From Nocardia neocaledoniensis (lineage in GTDB: Bacteria > Actinomycetota > Actinomycetes > Mycobacteriales > Mycobacteriaceae): 64,000 bases of DNA. Below are positions 19,669 through 27,308 of this stretch, one piece after another. The stretch spans positions 186,001 to 250,000 of the forward strand of contig NZ_QGTL01000005.1 in the NCBI RefSeq assembly GCF_003182135.1. The letters run 5' to 3'. Made by a program: the position numbers and the translations under genes. Under the pieces are notes generated by a model. That model was not told the DNA's origin. It saw only the letters and a program-made list of their open reading frames with translations, and did no database searches. The stretch's first letter is position 1; each line of letters begins with the position of its first letter.

Positions 19669-20178
19669 TCACGGTCTCGGATAGGGATCCACGTCGCGTA
19701 GTCGTTCGCGATGGATTTTTTGCAGTTCGCCCGCGCGAGTGAGAAAGTCGGCGATTATTTCGAGTTCGGCGGCGTCGTAATAGGTGAGCAACATCTTGTA
19801 GCTCTCGACGATCATGGGCACGACGAGTTCCTGAATACGATGGGCCGCGAGTTCGGTGGCCATCACGATCACCCGGCGGCGATCCGTCGGGTGCAGCGAG
19901 CGGGTGATGTAGCCCTGCTTCTCCAGCCGGTTGAGCATGACCGTGACGCCCGCCGCGGTGAGGTCGAGCCGTTCGGCCAGCCTTCCCGGCGTCGTCGGCT
20001 GCTCGTTCTCGAGCAGGACGATCTCCAGTGCGCGGCGATCGGTTTCGTTCACGCCGAGCACTCTGATCATTTCGCGGGACAGATCTTCGACGGTTCCGTG
20101 ATAGAACTCCAGCGCTCGCTTGAGCTGCACCGAGATCCGGGCGGGTTCGCTTGTCGTCGGGCACACAGGCTTTCCCAT
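19669..20178 (-). CDS. MarR-family transcriptional regulator
   Basis: 169 residues. The winged helix covers about 45-115, with TTPGRLAERLDLTAAGVTVMLNRLEKQGYI as recognition region and the wing HPTDRRRVIV. Flanking helices provide the dimer interface. MarR dimers usually repress their own promoter and a neighbour until a phenolic or lipophilic ligand binds. It precedes the Thr-rich protein by 51 bp on the same strand and may be co-transcribed with it. An inverted repeat lies upstream. The ligand is unknown. Confidence 0.9.
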   Translation of the reverse strand: MGKPVCPTTSEPARISVQLKRALEFYHGTVEDLSREMIRVLGVNETDRRALEIVLLENEQPTTPGRLAERLDLTAAGVTVMLNRLEKQGYITRSLHPTDRRRVIVMATELAAHRIQELVVPMIVESYKMLLTYYDAAELEIIADFLTRAGELQKIHRERLRDVDPYPRP

Positions 20179-20182
20179 CGAT

Positions 20183-20261
20183 CACTTGAAACCTGAAGGA
20201 CATGCACTGTACGACACGTGGTCGGCGCGATGCTGCGCATTTCGGGCTCAAACCTCAAGTG
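20183..20261. promoter_or_regulatory. Widely spaced inverted repeat upstream of the MarR gene
   Basis: CACTTGA (20183-20189) and TCAAGTG (20255-20261) are perfect inverted 7-mers in the 203-bp region between the MarR gene and the secreted protein gene. Both arms are followed by related AAACCT-type sequence, so they may be two separate operator sites rather than one. Confidence 0.35.
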
Positions 20262-20381
20262 GGGCAACCATTGTCGGAATGATGGTCGCCCGGGCGGCGA
20301 GCGGACCGGGCCGCCGGAGCGACCCGGTCCGATCCACCGCGGACGGTCGGCGATCAGCGCGCCGCGCCGCTCACGGCGGAC

Positions 20382-20999
20382 CTAGGTGACCGTCGTCGTG
20401 GTGAGCGTCGGCGACGGGTTCGGGTAACACGAGGTCGCGACATTGCCGACGAAGGAGACGTTGGTCGTCATCGTCATGCCGGGACTGGTGTAGCTCGTGC
20501 CCGCGTACTTGCTGGTGATCGACGTGCCCGCGGCGCCTGCGGTGACATTGATGGTCACCGCGGGCGGGGTGAAGCTGGTGCCGCCCGCGATCGGACCCGG
20601 CACGGTCAGCACGACGTTCCCACCCGAGGTGGAGACGCTGCCCGCGACGGTGCCGCCCGATGCCGTCGCCGAGACCAGCGTCGAATTCGCCGGCGTCGGA
20701 ATGGTCATCTTCAGATTGCTGATGTTGTTCACGGTGAAACCCGAGGCGGAACTGGGCACCGACGAGGCGCCGGGCGTGATGGTGATGGCCACCGCGGAAC
20801 CCGAGGCCGCCGACGCCGGCGCGGTGCCGGTGACGGTGGTGTTCATGCTCGAGGTCTGGCCGATGCCGAGGACGGTGCCCCGACAGCTCCAGTTCACGCT
20901 GACGGGCGCGGCATTCACCGGCGCGGCCAGACAGAAGACGGTAGCGACGGCCACCGGCGCGAGAAAGCCGGCGCGGAACAGGGAAGAGGTCGATCTCAT
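20382..20999 (-). CDS. Secreted beta-rich protein of unknown function
   Basis: 205 residues. A classical signal peptide ends near residue 30 (FCLAAPVNA-AP). The mature part is rich in Thr, Ser, Val and Gly, with alternating hydrophobic residues suggesting an Ig-like beta-sandwich. Two Cys (WSCRG near 38 and ATSCYPNP near 190) could form a disulfide linking both ends. GGAG lies upstream of the ATG. Similar short exported proteins are common in Nocardia and Rhodococcus, but I cannot assign a function. Its promoter region is unusually AT-rich. Confidence 0.75.
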   Translation of the reverse strand: MRSTSSLFRAGFLAPVAVATVFCLAAPVNAAPVSVNWSCRGTVLGIGQTSSMNTTVTGTAPASAASGSAVAITITPGASSVPSSASGFTVNNISNLKMTIPTPANSTLVSATASGGTVAGSVSTSGGNVVLTVPGPIAGGTSFTPPAVTINVTAGAAGTSITSKYAGTSYTSPGMTMTTNVSFVGNVATSCYPNPSPTLTTTTVT

Positions 21000-21040
21000 G
21001 GCGATCTCCAGAAATTATCGAGCAGCGGTGTGACGGGTTG

Positions 21041-21185
21041 TCGAACCGCAAAATGGGGTGTTCAGAAAATATAGCGTGCCTGTATCTTTCCGTGGTCGAA
21101 ATCGTAAATTGTGCAGGGTGAAAATATCACTAGTCACTATTAATTATCTACGACGAATAGTTAATTCCGGAAAGACTTTTCCGAT
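21041..21185. promoter_or_regulatory. AT-rich promoter island with TAAtTAT-N9-ATAgTTA repeat
   Basis: Between the secreted protein gene and the cyclase-family gene the base composition falls far below the neighbourhood, with AT-rich stretches around 21061-21080 and 21121-21165. It holds an imperfect inverted repeat, TAATTAT (21141-21147) and ATAGTTA (21157-21163), 9 nt apart. As the cyclase gene ends toward this region, it must drive the secreted protein gene leftward. AT-rich islands like this are typical targets of nucleoid proteins such as Lsr2; this is an inference. Confidence 0.4.
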
Positions 21186-21242
21186 GACATCAGGACCGCG
21201 AAATCGGTGGACGGTGACCGGCGGGTGTCATCGAGCGCCGGC

Positions 21243-21899
21243 TCAGCGTGGCCCGATCCGGGCCACCGCCCGGATCGGCGCGCCGTCCCCGCCGCGCAAC
21301 GGCAGCGGGAACAGGGACACCTCGATCGGTTCGCCCGCCGCCTGCGCGGCCACCAATTCGTCGAGTGCGGTGAGGTTCTCGGCGATCACCGCGTGCGCAC
21401 CGCACAGGATCCGGTGTGCGGGCAGGCCGAGATCGTCGGCCTCGGACGGGTCGATGCTCGCAGCGTCGATGCCGATGGTCCGAATACCGTTGTCCACCAG
21501 CAGTTGCGCGGCATCCGGGTGCAGGTAGGGGTGGGCGAGGTGGTCCGCCGTCGCCCACTTCGACGACCATCCGGTGGCGATCAGCACGATCGTGCCGGGT
21601 GTCAGGTCGATGTCGAACAGCCCGGGCCCGATCGCGGCGCGCGCGGGCACCGAGCGGGCGTCCACGATCCGCGCGGGCCCGACGAAGCGATCGAGCGGCA
21701 GTTCGTCGATGGCGGGCAGGCTGTCGTCGAGGTGGGCCGGGGCGTCGACATGGGTCCCGGATTGCGAACCGAGATGCAGGCGCAGCACGTTCACGCCGTC
21801 CACCGCGACCCGCAGCGCCGGTTCCAGCCGCACCTCGGGATCACCCGGGAACACGGGCATGCCGGTGTGGATCGGCCGGGTCAGATCAATCAGGCGCAC
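21243..21899 (-). CDS. Cyclase-family metal hydrolase (kynurenine formamidase-like)
   Basis: 218 residues, the usual length for the PF04199 family. It starts RLIDLTRPIHTGMPVFPGDP and carries the signature HLGSQSGTHVDAPAH near residues 42-56, which binds a divalent metal, plus a late Glu (EVSLFPLPL). Members hydrolyse N-formylkynurenine, isatin or cyclic amides. The GTG at 21899 is preceded by GGAG, placed close. No kynurenine pathway genes are nearby, so the substrate is open. It is the last gene of a minus-strand row after the Gly/Asn-repeat protein gene. Confidence 0.88.
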   Translation of the reverse strand: MRLIDLTRPIHTGMPVFPGDPEVRLEPALRVAVDGVNVLRLHLGSQSGTHVDAPAHLDDSLPAIDELPLDRFVGPARIVDARSVPARAAIGPGLFDIDLTPGTIVLIATGWSSKWATADHLAHPYLHPDAAQLLVDNGIRTIGIDAASIDPSEADDLGLPAHRILCGAHAVIAENLTALDELVAAQAAGEPIEVSLFPLPLRGGDGAPIRAVARIGPR

Positions 21900-21944
21900 T
21901 CCGTCAGGATATGAGGCGCCGCCCGTGGGCTGTGTTCACGGGGA

Positions 21945-22886
21945 TCACGCGCGCGGGCCGAAGAACTCGGCGCGGGCGGCATCGACGCGGGCCTGGGCCT
22001 GCGCTGCGCCCTGGAAACTGACCGCCGCCGATCCGCCCCCGGCGAGGCCGAGCGCGAGCAGACCGCCGATCACCGACAGCAGCTTCGGCTCGGGGAGGAG
22101 GCCGGTGTCGCTGGTGGGCGCGACATCGTGCGAGGGCGCCGGTGCCCCGCCCGCGGGTGCCGGCGCGGGTGCGGCCGGTGGAGCGCCCGGCGCGCCGGGC
22201 GCGGGTGCCCCAGGAGAGTCTGCGGGAGCGGACCCGGGGGACGGGGCGAAGCCGCCACCACCGGGCGCGCCGTCACCCGGTCCGCCGCCGGGCCCTGCGG
22301 TGTCCGGCTGAGTGGTCTCCGGCTCGGGTCGGGCGGGCGCTTCTGGCGCGGGTTGCGGGGCAGGGGCCGTGCCGGGGTTCGGATTGTCGCCAGGATTTCC
22401 AGGGGTGCCTTGGTTGCCGCCGCCGTTGCCTTGGTTGCCGTTTCCGCTGCCGGGGTTCTGGTTGCCGTTGTTGCCTTGGTTGCCGCCGTCGTTGCCTTGG
22501 TTGCCGTTTCCGCTGCCGGGGTTCTGGTTGCCCTGGTTGCCGTTGCCGCCGCCGTTGCCTTGGTTGCCGTTTCCGCTGCCCGGGTTCTGGTTGCCCTGGT
22601 TGCCGTTGCCGCCGCCGTTGCCCTGGTTGCCGTTCCCGCTGCCCGGGTCCGAATTCCCGTTGTTCCCGCCGTTGCCGTGATCTCCCGGCGCCGCGACGAA
22701 CCGCGCGGCACCGCCGAACCCGGCGTGACCGGGCACCTCGGTGGCACTGTCCGCGCCGGCGACGGCGATCTTTTCGCCGGTTACGGTGCTGGGCTGCGCG
22801 GCCGCGAACCCGCCGTAGCCGAGGAGCCCGAGGACCCCCGTGGCCCCGGCGACCACGGCGGTTCGTCTGATCCGACCGGCTCTCAC
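21945..22886 (-). CDS. Secreted Gly/Asn-repeat and Pro/Ala-rich protein with C-terminal membrane segment
   Basis: 313 residues. A signal peptide spans about 1-30. Residues 80-164 are four imperfect 21-22 residue repeats of the type NPGSGNGNQGN. A Pro/Ala/Gly-rich spacer (about 170-265) follows, and a hydrophobic segment near 275-298 (LLSVIGGLLALGLAGG) with a short basic tail could anchor it in the membrane. GGAGG precedes the GTG start at 22886. No enzyme domain is present, so it is probably a cell-envelope spacer or adhesin-like protein. The Crp-type regulator gene lies just upstream on the same strand. Confidence 0.75.
   Translation of the reverse strand: MRAGRIRRTAVVAGATGVLGLLGYGGFAAAQPSTVTGEKIAVAGADSATEVPGHAGFGGAARFVAAPGDHGNGGNNGNSDPGSGNGNQGNGGGNGNQGNQNPGSGNGNQGNGGGNGNQGNQNPGSGNGNQGNDGGNQGNNGNQNPGSGNGNQGNGGGNQGTPGNPGDNPNPGTAPAPQPAPEAPARPEPETTQPDTAGPGGGPGDGAPGGGGFAPSPGSAPADSPGAPAPGAPGAPPAAPAPAPAGGAPAPSHDVAPTSDTGLLPEPKLLSVIGGLLALGLAGGGSAAVSFQGAAQAQARVDAARAEFFGPRA
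22395..22649. repeat. In-gene tandem repeat, about 63-66 bp units, four copies
   Basis: The repeats encode residues 80-164 of the Gly/Asn-rich secreted protein. Units 1 and 2 are nearly identical at protein level; units 3 and 4 have drifted (units of 21, 21, 22 and 21 residues). Such arrays change copy number by slippage. Confidence 0.85.
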
Positions 22887-22967
22887 GCGCCCTCCGTCCC
22901 GTCCTCGACAGCCCAGCTCACACCATTGCGGTCGGATCCGGCGCCGCCCGCGTTACGCCGCGGGAAG

Positions 22968-23708
22968 TCAGCGGCTGAGCGCCTTCGCGGTGAGCTGCCG
23001 CAGCCCGTCGGCGTCCGTGATCGCGATGCTGTCGGCATCGGCCCTGATCAGGCCGTGTCGTTCGAACTCCTCGAGCACCTTGTGCAGCTCCGGGCGCCGC
23101 GCGCCGAGCATGGCCGCGAGCGTACGCGGGGTCGGCCGCACCGATCCGTCGACGGCCTCGTCGAGCAGCAGCTGAGCCACCCGCACCGGCAGCGGGCTGC
23201 CGAGGCCGGCGATCAGCCGGTCCCGCCCGAGGGAGAGCCGCTGGGTCACGCTGGTGAGCCAGCGGCGCGCGACAGCCGGGTGGCTGGTCATGAGCGTGTC
23301 GAAGTCACGCGGCGACAGGAACAGGCACTCCGCGTCGGTGCGGGTGCGCGCGGTGTAGGGCGGCGGCGTCGCCAGCAGCAGCGCGATGTCGCCGTCCACG
23401 TCTCCAGGGCACAGCACCCCGACCACGGCGCGCTCGCTGTCGGACCCGACGGAGAGTTCGAGCTGTCCCCGGCGCACGATCCAGACCCCGTTGGCCGGCG
23501 TCTCCGCGGCGAACACGACGGTTCCGGCGGGCAGCACGTGCGGGGTGAGCCACTCGGACAGCGCGGTGAGGTCACCGGGCCCCAGCGGAGCGGTGGCGCC
23601 GCGACCGACGCACCGCGCGACCCAGGCCGCGTGCCGCACGCGGTCGTCGTCGAAGGACTCCTCGCCCATCGCCTGCAGCAAGTGTGAGAACGTGCGGTGA
23701 CTGTGCAT
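22968..23708 (-). CDS. Crp/Fnr-family transcriptional regulator
   Basis: 246 residues. A cyclic nucleotide-binding-like beta barrel occupies about 45-150 (LPAGTVVFAAETPANGVWIVRRGQ, then LCPGDVDGDIALLL), followed by a dimer helix and a C-terminal winged helix (about 180-246) with TPRTLAAMLGARRPELHKVLEEF as the helix-turn-helix. The usual phosphate-binding GExxL-R motif is altered (GDVDGDIALLL), so cAMP may not be the ligand. ATG 23708 has GAGGAG 7 nt upstream; a longer in-frame extension has no support. It precedes the Gly/Asn-repeat protein gene by about 80 bp. Confidence 0.9.
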   Translation of the reverse strand: MHSHRTFSHLLQAMGEESFDDDRVRHAAWVARCVGRGATAPLGPGDLTALSEWLTPHVLPAGTVVFAAETPANGVWIVRRGQLELSVGSDSERAVVGVLCPGDVDGDIALLLATPPPYTARTRTDAECLFLSPRDFDTLMTSHPAVARRWLTSVTQRLSLGRDRLIAGLGSPLPVRVAQLLLDEAVDGSVRPTPRTLAAMLGARRPELHKVLEEFERHGLIRADADSIAITDADGLRQLTAKALSR

Positions 23709-23926
23709 GTCGCCTGCTCCTCGTGGTGCGCGCGATCCGCCCTCCCGATGCCGATTATCCTCCGTTCGGCCAGCCCCTCGGGCCGGCAGGCGGCCGAGGT
23801 CGGTCCGGTTCGGCCGGATGATGATCGCGCGGTGGGGCAGTCGAGCCAGGGGCGATCCGGGCCGGTGGACGACGGTGCCGCCCGCGTCGTGTGGTTCGCC
23901 GCGACGCGGACGGGTGGCCGGTCGGC

Positions 23927-24772
23927 TCAGGGGGCCGGCGCGGCCTCGGCGGGGACGACCGGCGTCAACTGTGGTCGTTTGGCGACCCGGCCGTCGCCGG
24001 AGGACCTGCCGGTGAGGCGGCGAAGCAGCCACGGCCCGAGAAACCCTCGCGCCCAACGCCATTCCGTGGCGACAGCGGTCATCGGACCCGGTGCGGGCGT
24101 GCGCGCGGGCAGCTCCGTGGCCCAGGAGCTGTCCGATCCGGGAAGCCCCAGCACTTCGGCGAGCGCAGCGGCGATGCGTTGGTGCCCCAACGGGCCGCAG
24201 TGCAGACGATCCCGGGCCCACAGCCGGGGATCGGTGGCCACCGGATGGTCACCGACGCGAGCGACCAGCACTCCGTGGCGCTCCGCCTGCTGACAGATCA
24301 CCTCGTTGAGCGCGGCGATGCGCCCGCTCAGCGGGCGAGCCACCGGGATCACCCGGCTCAGGTCGGGGACGGTCACCGTCGCCACGACGGCGCCCTGACC
24401 GGTCAGCGCCGCGAACATCGCGTCGAGGTGGGCGCCCACCGAAGCCGGGTCGAACCGGGGGCGCAGGAGGTCGTTGACCCCGGCGATCACCGTGGCGACA
24501 TCGGGTCGCAGCGTCAGTGCGGCCGCGAGCTGTTCTTCGCGCACCTGCCCGGCGAGTTTGCCGCGCACCGCCAGGTTCGCGTACAGCAGCCCGGGACGGG
24601 TCCTGGCCATGGTTTCGGCGAGGCGATCGGCCAGCCCGACCACTCCGGTGCTGTCGTCGCCGTCCCCGACGCCCTCGGTCTGGCTGTCGCCGAGGGCGAC
24701 GTAGCGGGAGAACCGTGCGCTCGAGGCGTCGACACCGCTGGGCTCCGCTGCGGTCGAAAACGGATGACGCAC
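23927..24772 (-). CDS. SGNH/GDSL hydrolase
   Basis: 281 residues. All four blocks are visible: GDSQTEG with nucleophile Ser30, NLAVRGK with Gly, GVNDLL with Asn, and DRLHCGPLGH with the Asp/His pair. The last 80 residues (WRWARGFLGPWLLRR) are basic and beyond the core fold, perhaps a membrane contact. There is no signal peptide. AGGAGG lies 4 nt before the GTG start. Members are esterases, lipases or acyl-carbohydrate deacylases; substrate unknown. It is divergent from the PhlG-like gene at 24898. Confidence 0.9.
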   Translation of the reverse strand: MRHPFSTAAEPSGVDASSARFSRYVALGDSQTEGVGDGDDSTGVVGLADRLAETMARTRPGLLYANLAVRGKLAGQVREEQLAAALTLRPDVATVIAGVNDLLRPRFDPASVGAHLDAMFAALTGQGAVVATVTVPDLSRVIPVARPLSGRIAALNEVICQQAERHGVLVARVGDHPVATDPRLWARDRLHCGPLGHQRIAAALAEVLGLPGSDSSWATELPARTPAPGPMTAVATEWRWARGFLGPWLLRRLTGRSSGDGRVAKRPQLTPVVPAEAAPAP

Positions 24773-24845
24773 CCTGCCTCCTAGACAACTAATTGAATAT
24801 GAAGACCGAGGTTAACCCGTCGTCATCAGCAATGTCCAGGCGGGA

Positions 24846-24857
24846 TTCACTGGTGAA
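24846..24857. promoter_or_regulatory. TTCAC-TG-GTGAA palindrome, candidate operator
   Basis: A 5-bp perfect inverted repeat with a 2-nt centre lies 40 bp before the PhlG-like gene, next to a -35-like TTGACT (24859-24864). The adjacent TetR protein (25551) is a natural candidate to bind it. Confidence 0.35.
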
Positions 24858-24897
24858 CTTGACTAGGTAGCGTCTCGACGATGCCCGCGAGGGGTGC

Positions 24898-25539
24898 ATG
24901 ACCGGTGCGCCCGGTTCCCGAGCGCGCGGCGGATCACTGGACGAACGGCGTGCCGCACTGGGCGCCTTGAAAGCCCAACTGGGACATGCGGGAACGTATG
25001 CCATGCTCAAACGCGAGCTGGCGGTGTCGGAGCGCATGACCCGCCTCGGGGTGACCGTGAGTCGGGGCCGGGTCGCTTTCGCGGTCACCCGGCTCCATGT
25101 CCCCGGCCTGTCCGCGGAGCGGTTCGCCGAGTGGTTCGGCAACCTCGTCGTCGTCGACGACGAGGTCGAGATGAACGCCGCGTGTCCGGACCACTACCTG
25201 CTGCGCGGCCTGCCGGACGGACGCCAGGAAGTCGTCGAGACCACCGGCGGCTCCCCGGCCGCCTCCCGGTTCCTCGTCGACTACACGCGGACCGACCACG
25301 TCCGGGTGCCCGTCGATCCCGGCTACCCGGTCCAGATCGCCGGAACCGCGCTGCTCGACGACGGACTGGCCATCGGCGGCGTCCGCCACCAGTTCCGCGA
25401 CCGTGACGGCGCGCTCGAAGCCCTGCTGACAGTGCAGTTCCCCGCATCGGTACCCCGCCGCAACATCCGTCAGCACCAGTGGCACCTCGCGTGCGAATTC
25501 AGCAACTGGCTGATCGCGTCCGCGGGGGCCGTCGAGTAG
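24898..25539 (+). CDS. Unassigned protein, possibly DAPG hydrolase (PhlG)-like
   Basis: 213 residues, soluble. I do not recognise it firmly. The layout recalls the PhlG/phloretin hydrolase family, zinc enzymes of the START-like fold that cleave carbon-carbon bonds in acylphloroglucinols. FAEWFGNLVVVDDE followed by CPDHYLL resembles the family's WW...H region, VRHQFRDRDG its central strand, and QWHLACEFSNWL ends with an H-x3-E pair like the PhlG zinc ligands. The known upstream His and Glu ligands can only be guessed (His in PDHY, Glu in QEVVE). GAGGGG precedes the ATG. The TetR gene follows after 11 bp, so the two form an operon and the regulator probably senses the substrate. Confidence 0.4.
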   Translation: MTGAPGSRARGGSLDERRAALGALKAQLGHAGTYAMLKRELAVSERMTRLGVTVSRGRVAFAVTRLHVPGLSAERFAEWFGNLVVVDDEVEMNAACPDHYLLRGLPDGRQEVVETTGGSPAASRFLVDYTRTDHVRVPVDPGYPVQIAGTALLDDGLAIGGVRHQFRDRDGALEALLTVQFPASVPRRNIRQHQWHLACEFSNWLIASAGAVE

Positions 25540-25550
25540 AAACTGGAACC

Positions 25551-26174
25551 ATGGGTCAGCGTGGCGGCGACGACAGTGAGCCGGCCCTCGAGCCGCGCAA
25601 GCGGACCGGGGGACGGTCGGCGCGCGTGCGGACGGCGGTCCTGGCGGCCACCCTCGAGCAGGTGACCGAGCACGGAATCGAGGGTTTGACGATCGGTGAC
25701 GTGGCCGCGCGGGCCGGCGTCGCGGAGACGACGATCTACCGGCGATGGGGCACCAGGACGGCGCTGATCGCCGAGGCGATCACCGACCTGGCCGCGGCGG
25801 GGAACCCCGTACCCGACACGGGCGCTCTCCGGTCCGATCTGCGGGTGCTCGCCGAACAGATCTCGCGGTTGATCTCGACCCCGGGCATCGCCCGGCTGGT
25901 CGGCACGACGCTCGCGCTCTCGGCCGACCCCGAAGTGGACGCCGCCCGCCGCGGGTTCTGGCAGCACCGGTTCGAGGTGAGTGCGCCGATCATCACCGCG
26001 GCGATCGAGCGCGGCGAGCTGCCCGCGCACGTCGACCCGCGCGAGGTCCTCGAAACCCTGTCCGCACCTTTGTATTTCCGATTGTTGGTCGGTGAAGAGC
26101 CGATCGATGACGCGTTCGTCACGCGTTGCCTCGACAACACCCACGCGCTGCACGAGCGACCTCGAACCCGATAG
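25551..26174 (+). CDS. TetR-family transcriptional regulator
   Basis: 207 residues. After a basic leader (EPRKRTGGRSARVRT), the N-terminal HTH covers about 25-72 with LTIGDVAARAGVAETTIYRRWGTR as core. The rest is an all-helical ligand domain of the TetR_C type with LLVGEEPIDD near the end. It starts 11 bp after the PhlG-like gene and is very likely co-transcribed. Its stop is only 3 bp from the stop of the convergent LacI gene. The operator may be the TTCAC-TG-GTGAA palindrome upstream of the operon. Confidence 0.92.
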   Translation: MGQRGGDDSEPALEPRKRTGGRSARVRTAVLAATLEQVTEHGIEGLTIGDVAARAGVAETTIYRRWGTRTALIAEAITDLAAAGNPVPDTGALRSDLRVLAEQISRLISTPGIARLVGTTLALSADPEVDAARRGFWQHRFEVSAPIITAAIERGELPAHVDPREVLETLSAPLYFRLLVGEEPIDDAFVTRCLDNTHALHERPRTR

Positions 26175-26177
26175 ACC

Positions 26178-27185
26178 TCAGGTGGTCACCCGGACGACGA
26201 GTTCGACCGGCAGACGCACGGATTCGGCCTCGCGACCGTTCACCAGCTCGAGCAGGTGACGCACCGCGGTCGCGCCGATGTCGCGGGCGGGGGAGGCGAC
26301 GGTGGTCAGGGCGACGGGCAGCTGCGCGGCGACGGGGATGTCGTTGTAGCCGATGAGGGCCACCTCGTCGGGGACGGACAGGCCGAGATCCCGTGCCACA
26401 CCGAGAACGCCGATCGCGAGGGTGTCGCTCACCGCGAACAGCGCTCGGGGCCGATCGGGCCGGTCGAGCAGTGTGCGCGCCGCCTGGACACCGCCGTCGA
26501 CCTCGAAGCTCGACGCCACCACGCGCTCCGGCGCGATCGGCGCGCCGGCCGCCGCCAGCGCGTCGAGGAACCCGCGCACGCGGTCCCCGGCCGTGGTGGC
26601 GTGCGCGGGCCCGGCGATCACCGCGAGATCGGTGTACCCGCGTTCGAGCAGGTGCCGCGCCGCCAGCGCGCCGCCGAGCCGGTCGTCGCCGACGACGAAG
26701 GGGAGTCCGGCCTCGGCGTGCCGGGTGACGGTGAGGACCGGAACCCCGCCGAGGGGAAGGGAATCGACGAACGCCCGCCCCGGCGTGTGCAGGCTGCTCA
26801 GCAGCAGGCCGTCGACCTGCCTGCCGAGGAGCAGCTCCGCGGCCCGGCGCTGCGCGTCCGGATCATCGGGCGGGCTCGACAGCAGGACCGAGTAGCCTGC
26901 CCGGGTCGCCGCCTCCTCGATGCCCTGATAGGTCATGGCCACCACGCCGTCGATCAGGCGCGGCATCACGACGCCGAGGGTCGTGGTCTTGCGCGTGCGC
27001 AGACTCGCCGCCCAGACATTGCGCTGATAGCCCAGCTCCGTGGCCACCGCCAGCACGCGCCGCGCCGACTCCGACCAGCCGTCCACGGGTTCGTCCTGGC
27101 GCAGCACCCGCGAGGCGGTCGAGATGTGGACCCCGGCGCGCTCGGCGATCTCCTTGAGCGTCGGAGCACGGGCGGGTCGGGGCAC
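26178..27185 (-). CDS. LacI-family transcriptional repressor
   Basis: 335 residues. The N-terminal HTH reads TLKEIAERAGVHISTASRVLRQ, followed by a hinge with the family's YQRNVWAASLRTRKT and a periplasmic-binding-type ligand domain (GVVMPRL, VVGDDRLGG, GYNDIPVA). AAAGGA lies about 8 nt before the GTG at 27185. It is divergent from the acyl-CoA dehydrogenase gene, and two matching operators lie between them. LacI proteins usually bind sugars; here the adjacent genes suggest an acid or CoA-related ligand, which is unusual and only inferred. Confidence 0.93.
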   Translation of the reverse strand: MPRPARAPTLKEIAERAGVHISTASRVLRQDEPVDGWSESARRVLAVATELGYQRNVWAASLRTRKTTTLGVVMPRLIDGVVAMTYQGIEEAATRAGYSVLLSSPPDDPDAQRRAAELLLGRQVDGLLLSSLHTPGRAFVDSLPLGGVPVLTVTRHAEAGLPFVVGDDRLGGALAARHLLERGYTDLAVIAGPAHATTAGDRVRGFLDALAAAGAPIAPERVVASSFEVDGGVQAARTLLDRPDRPRALFAVSDTLAIGVLGVARDLGLSVPDEVALIGYNDIPVAAQLPVALTTVASPARDIGATAVRHLLELVNGREAESVRLPVELVVRVTT

Positions 27186-27251
27186 GGTGTCGTCCTTTCG
27201 GCTTGACGCCCCGGCGGGGCGCCACCTAGCGTAGTCGACGCAATCGATAGT

Positions 27252-27277
27252 GCAAACGTTTGCGCAAACGTTCTTGC
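27252..27277. promoter_or_regulatory. Tandem LacI-type operators
   Basis: GCAAACGTTTGC (27252-27263) is a perfect 12-bp palindrome with the central CG typical of LacI/GalR operators. It is directly followed by an imperfect copy, GCAAACGTTCTTGC (27264-27277). They sit between the LacI gene and the acyl-CoA dehydrogenase gene, so repression of both and autoregulation are expected. Confidence 0.75.
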
Positions 27278-27308
27278 ACAGCGCGGCACCGCGATTCCCG
27301 GAGGTACC

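Noticed and set aside
18636..19684. Plus-strand frames opposite the Thr-rich gene, Val/Gly/Ser-rich
   Set aside because: They are mirror images of a Thr/Pro codon-rich coding strand. The minus strand has the signal segment and the ribosome site.
22395..22649. Repeats resembling a CRISPR array
   Set aside because: The units are contiguous, in frame and encode Gly/Asn repeats; there are no unique spacers and no cas genes.
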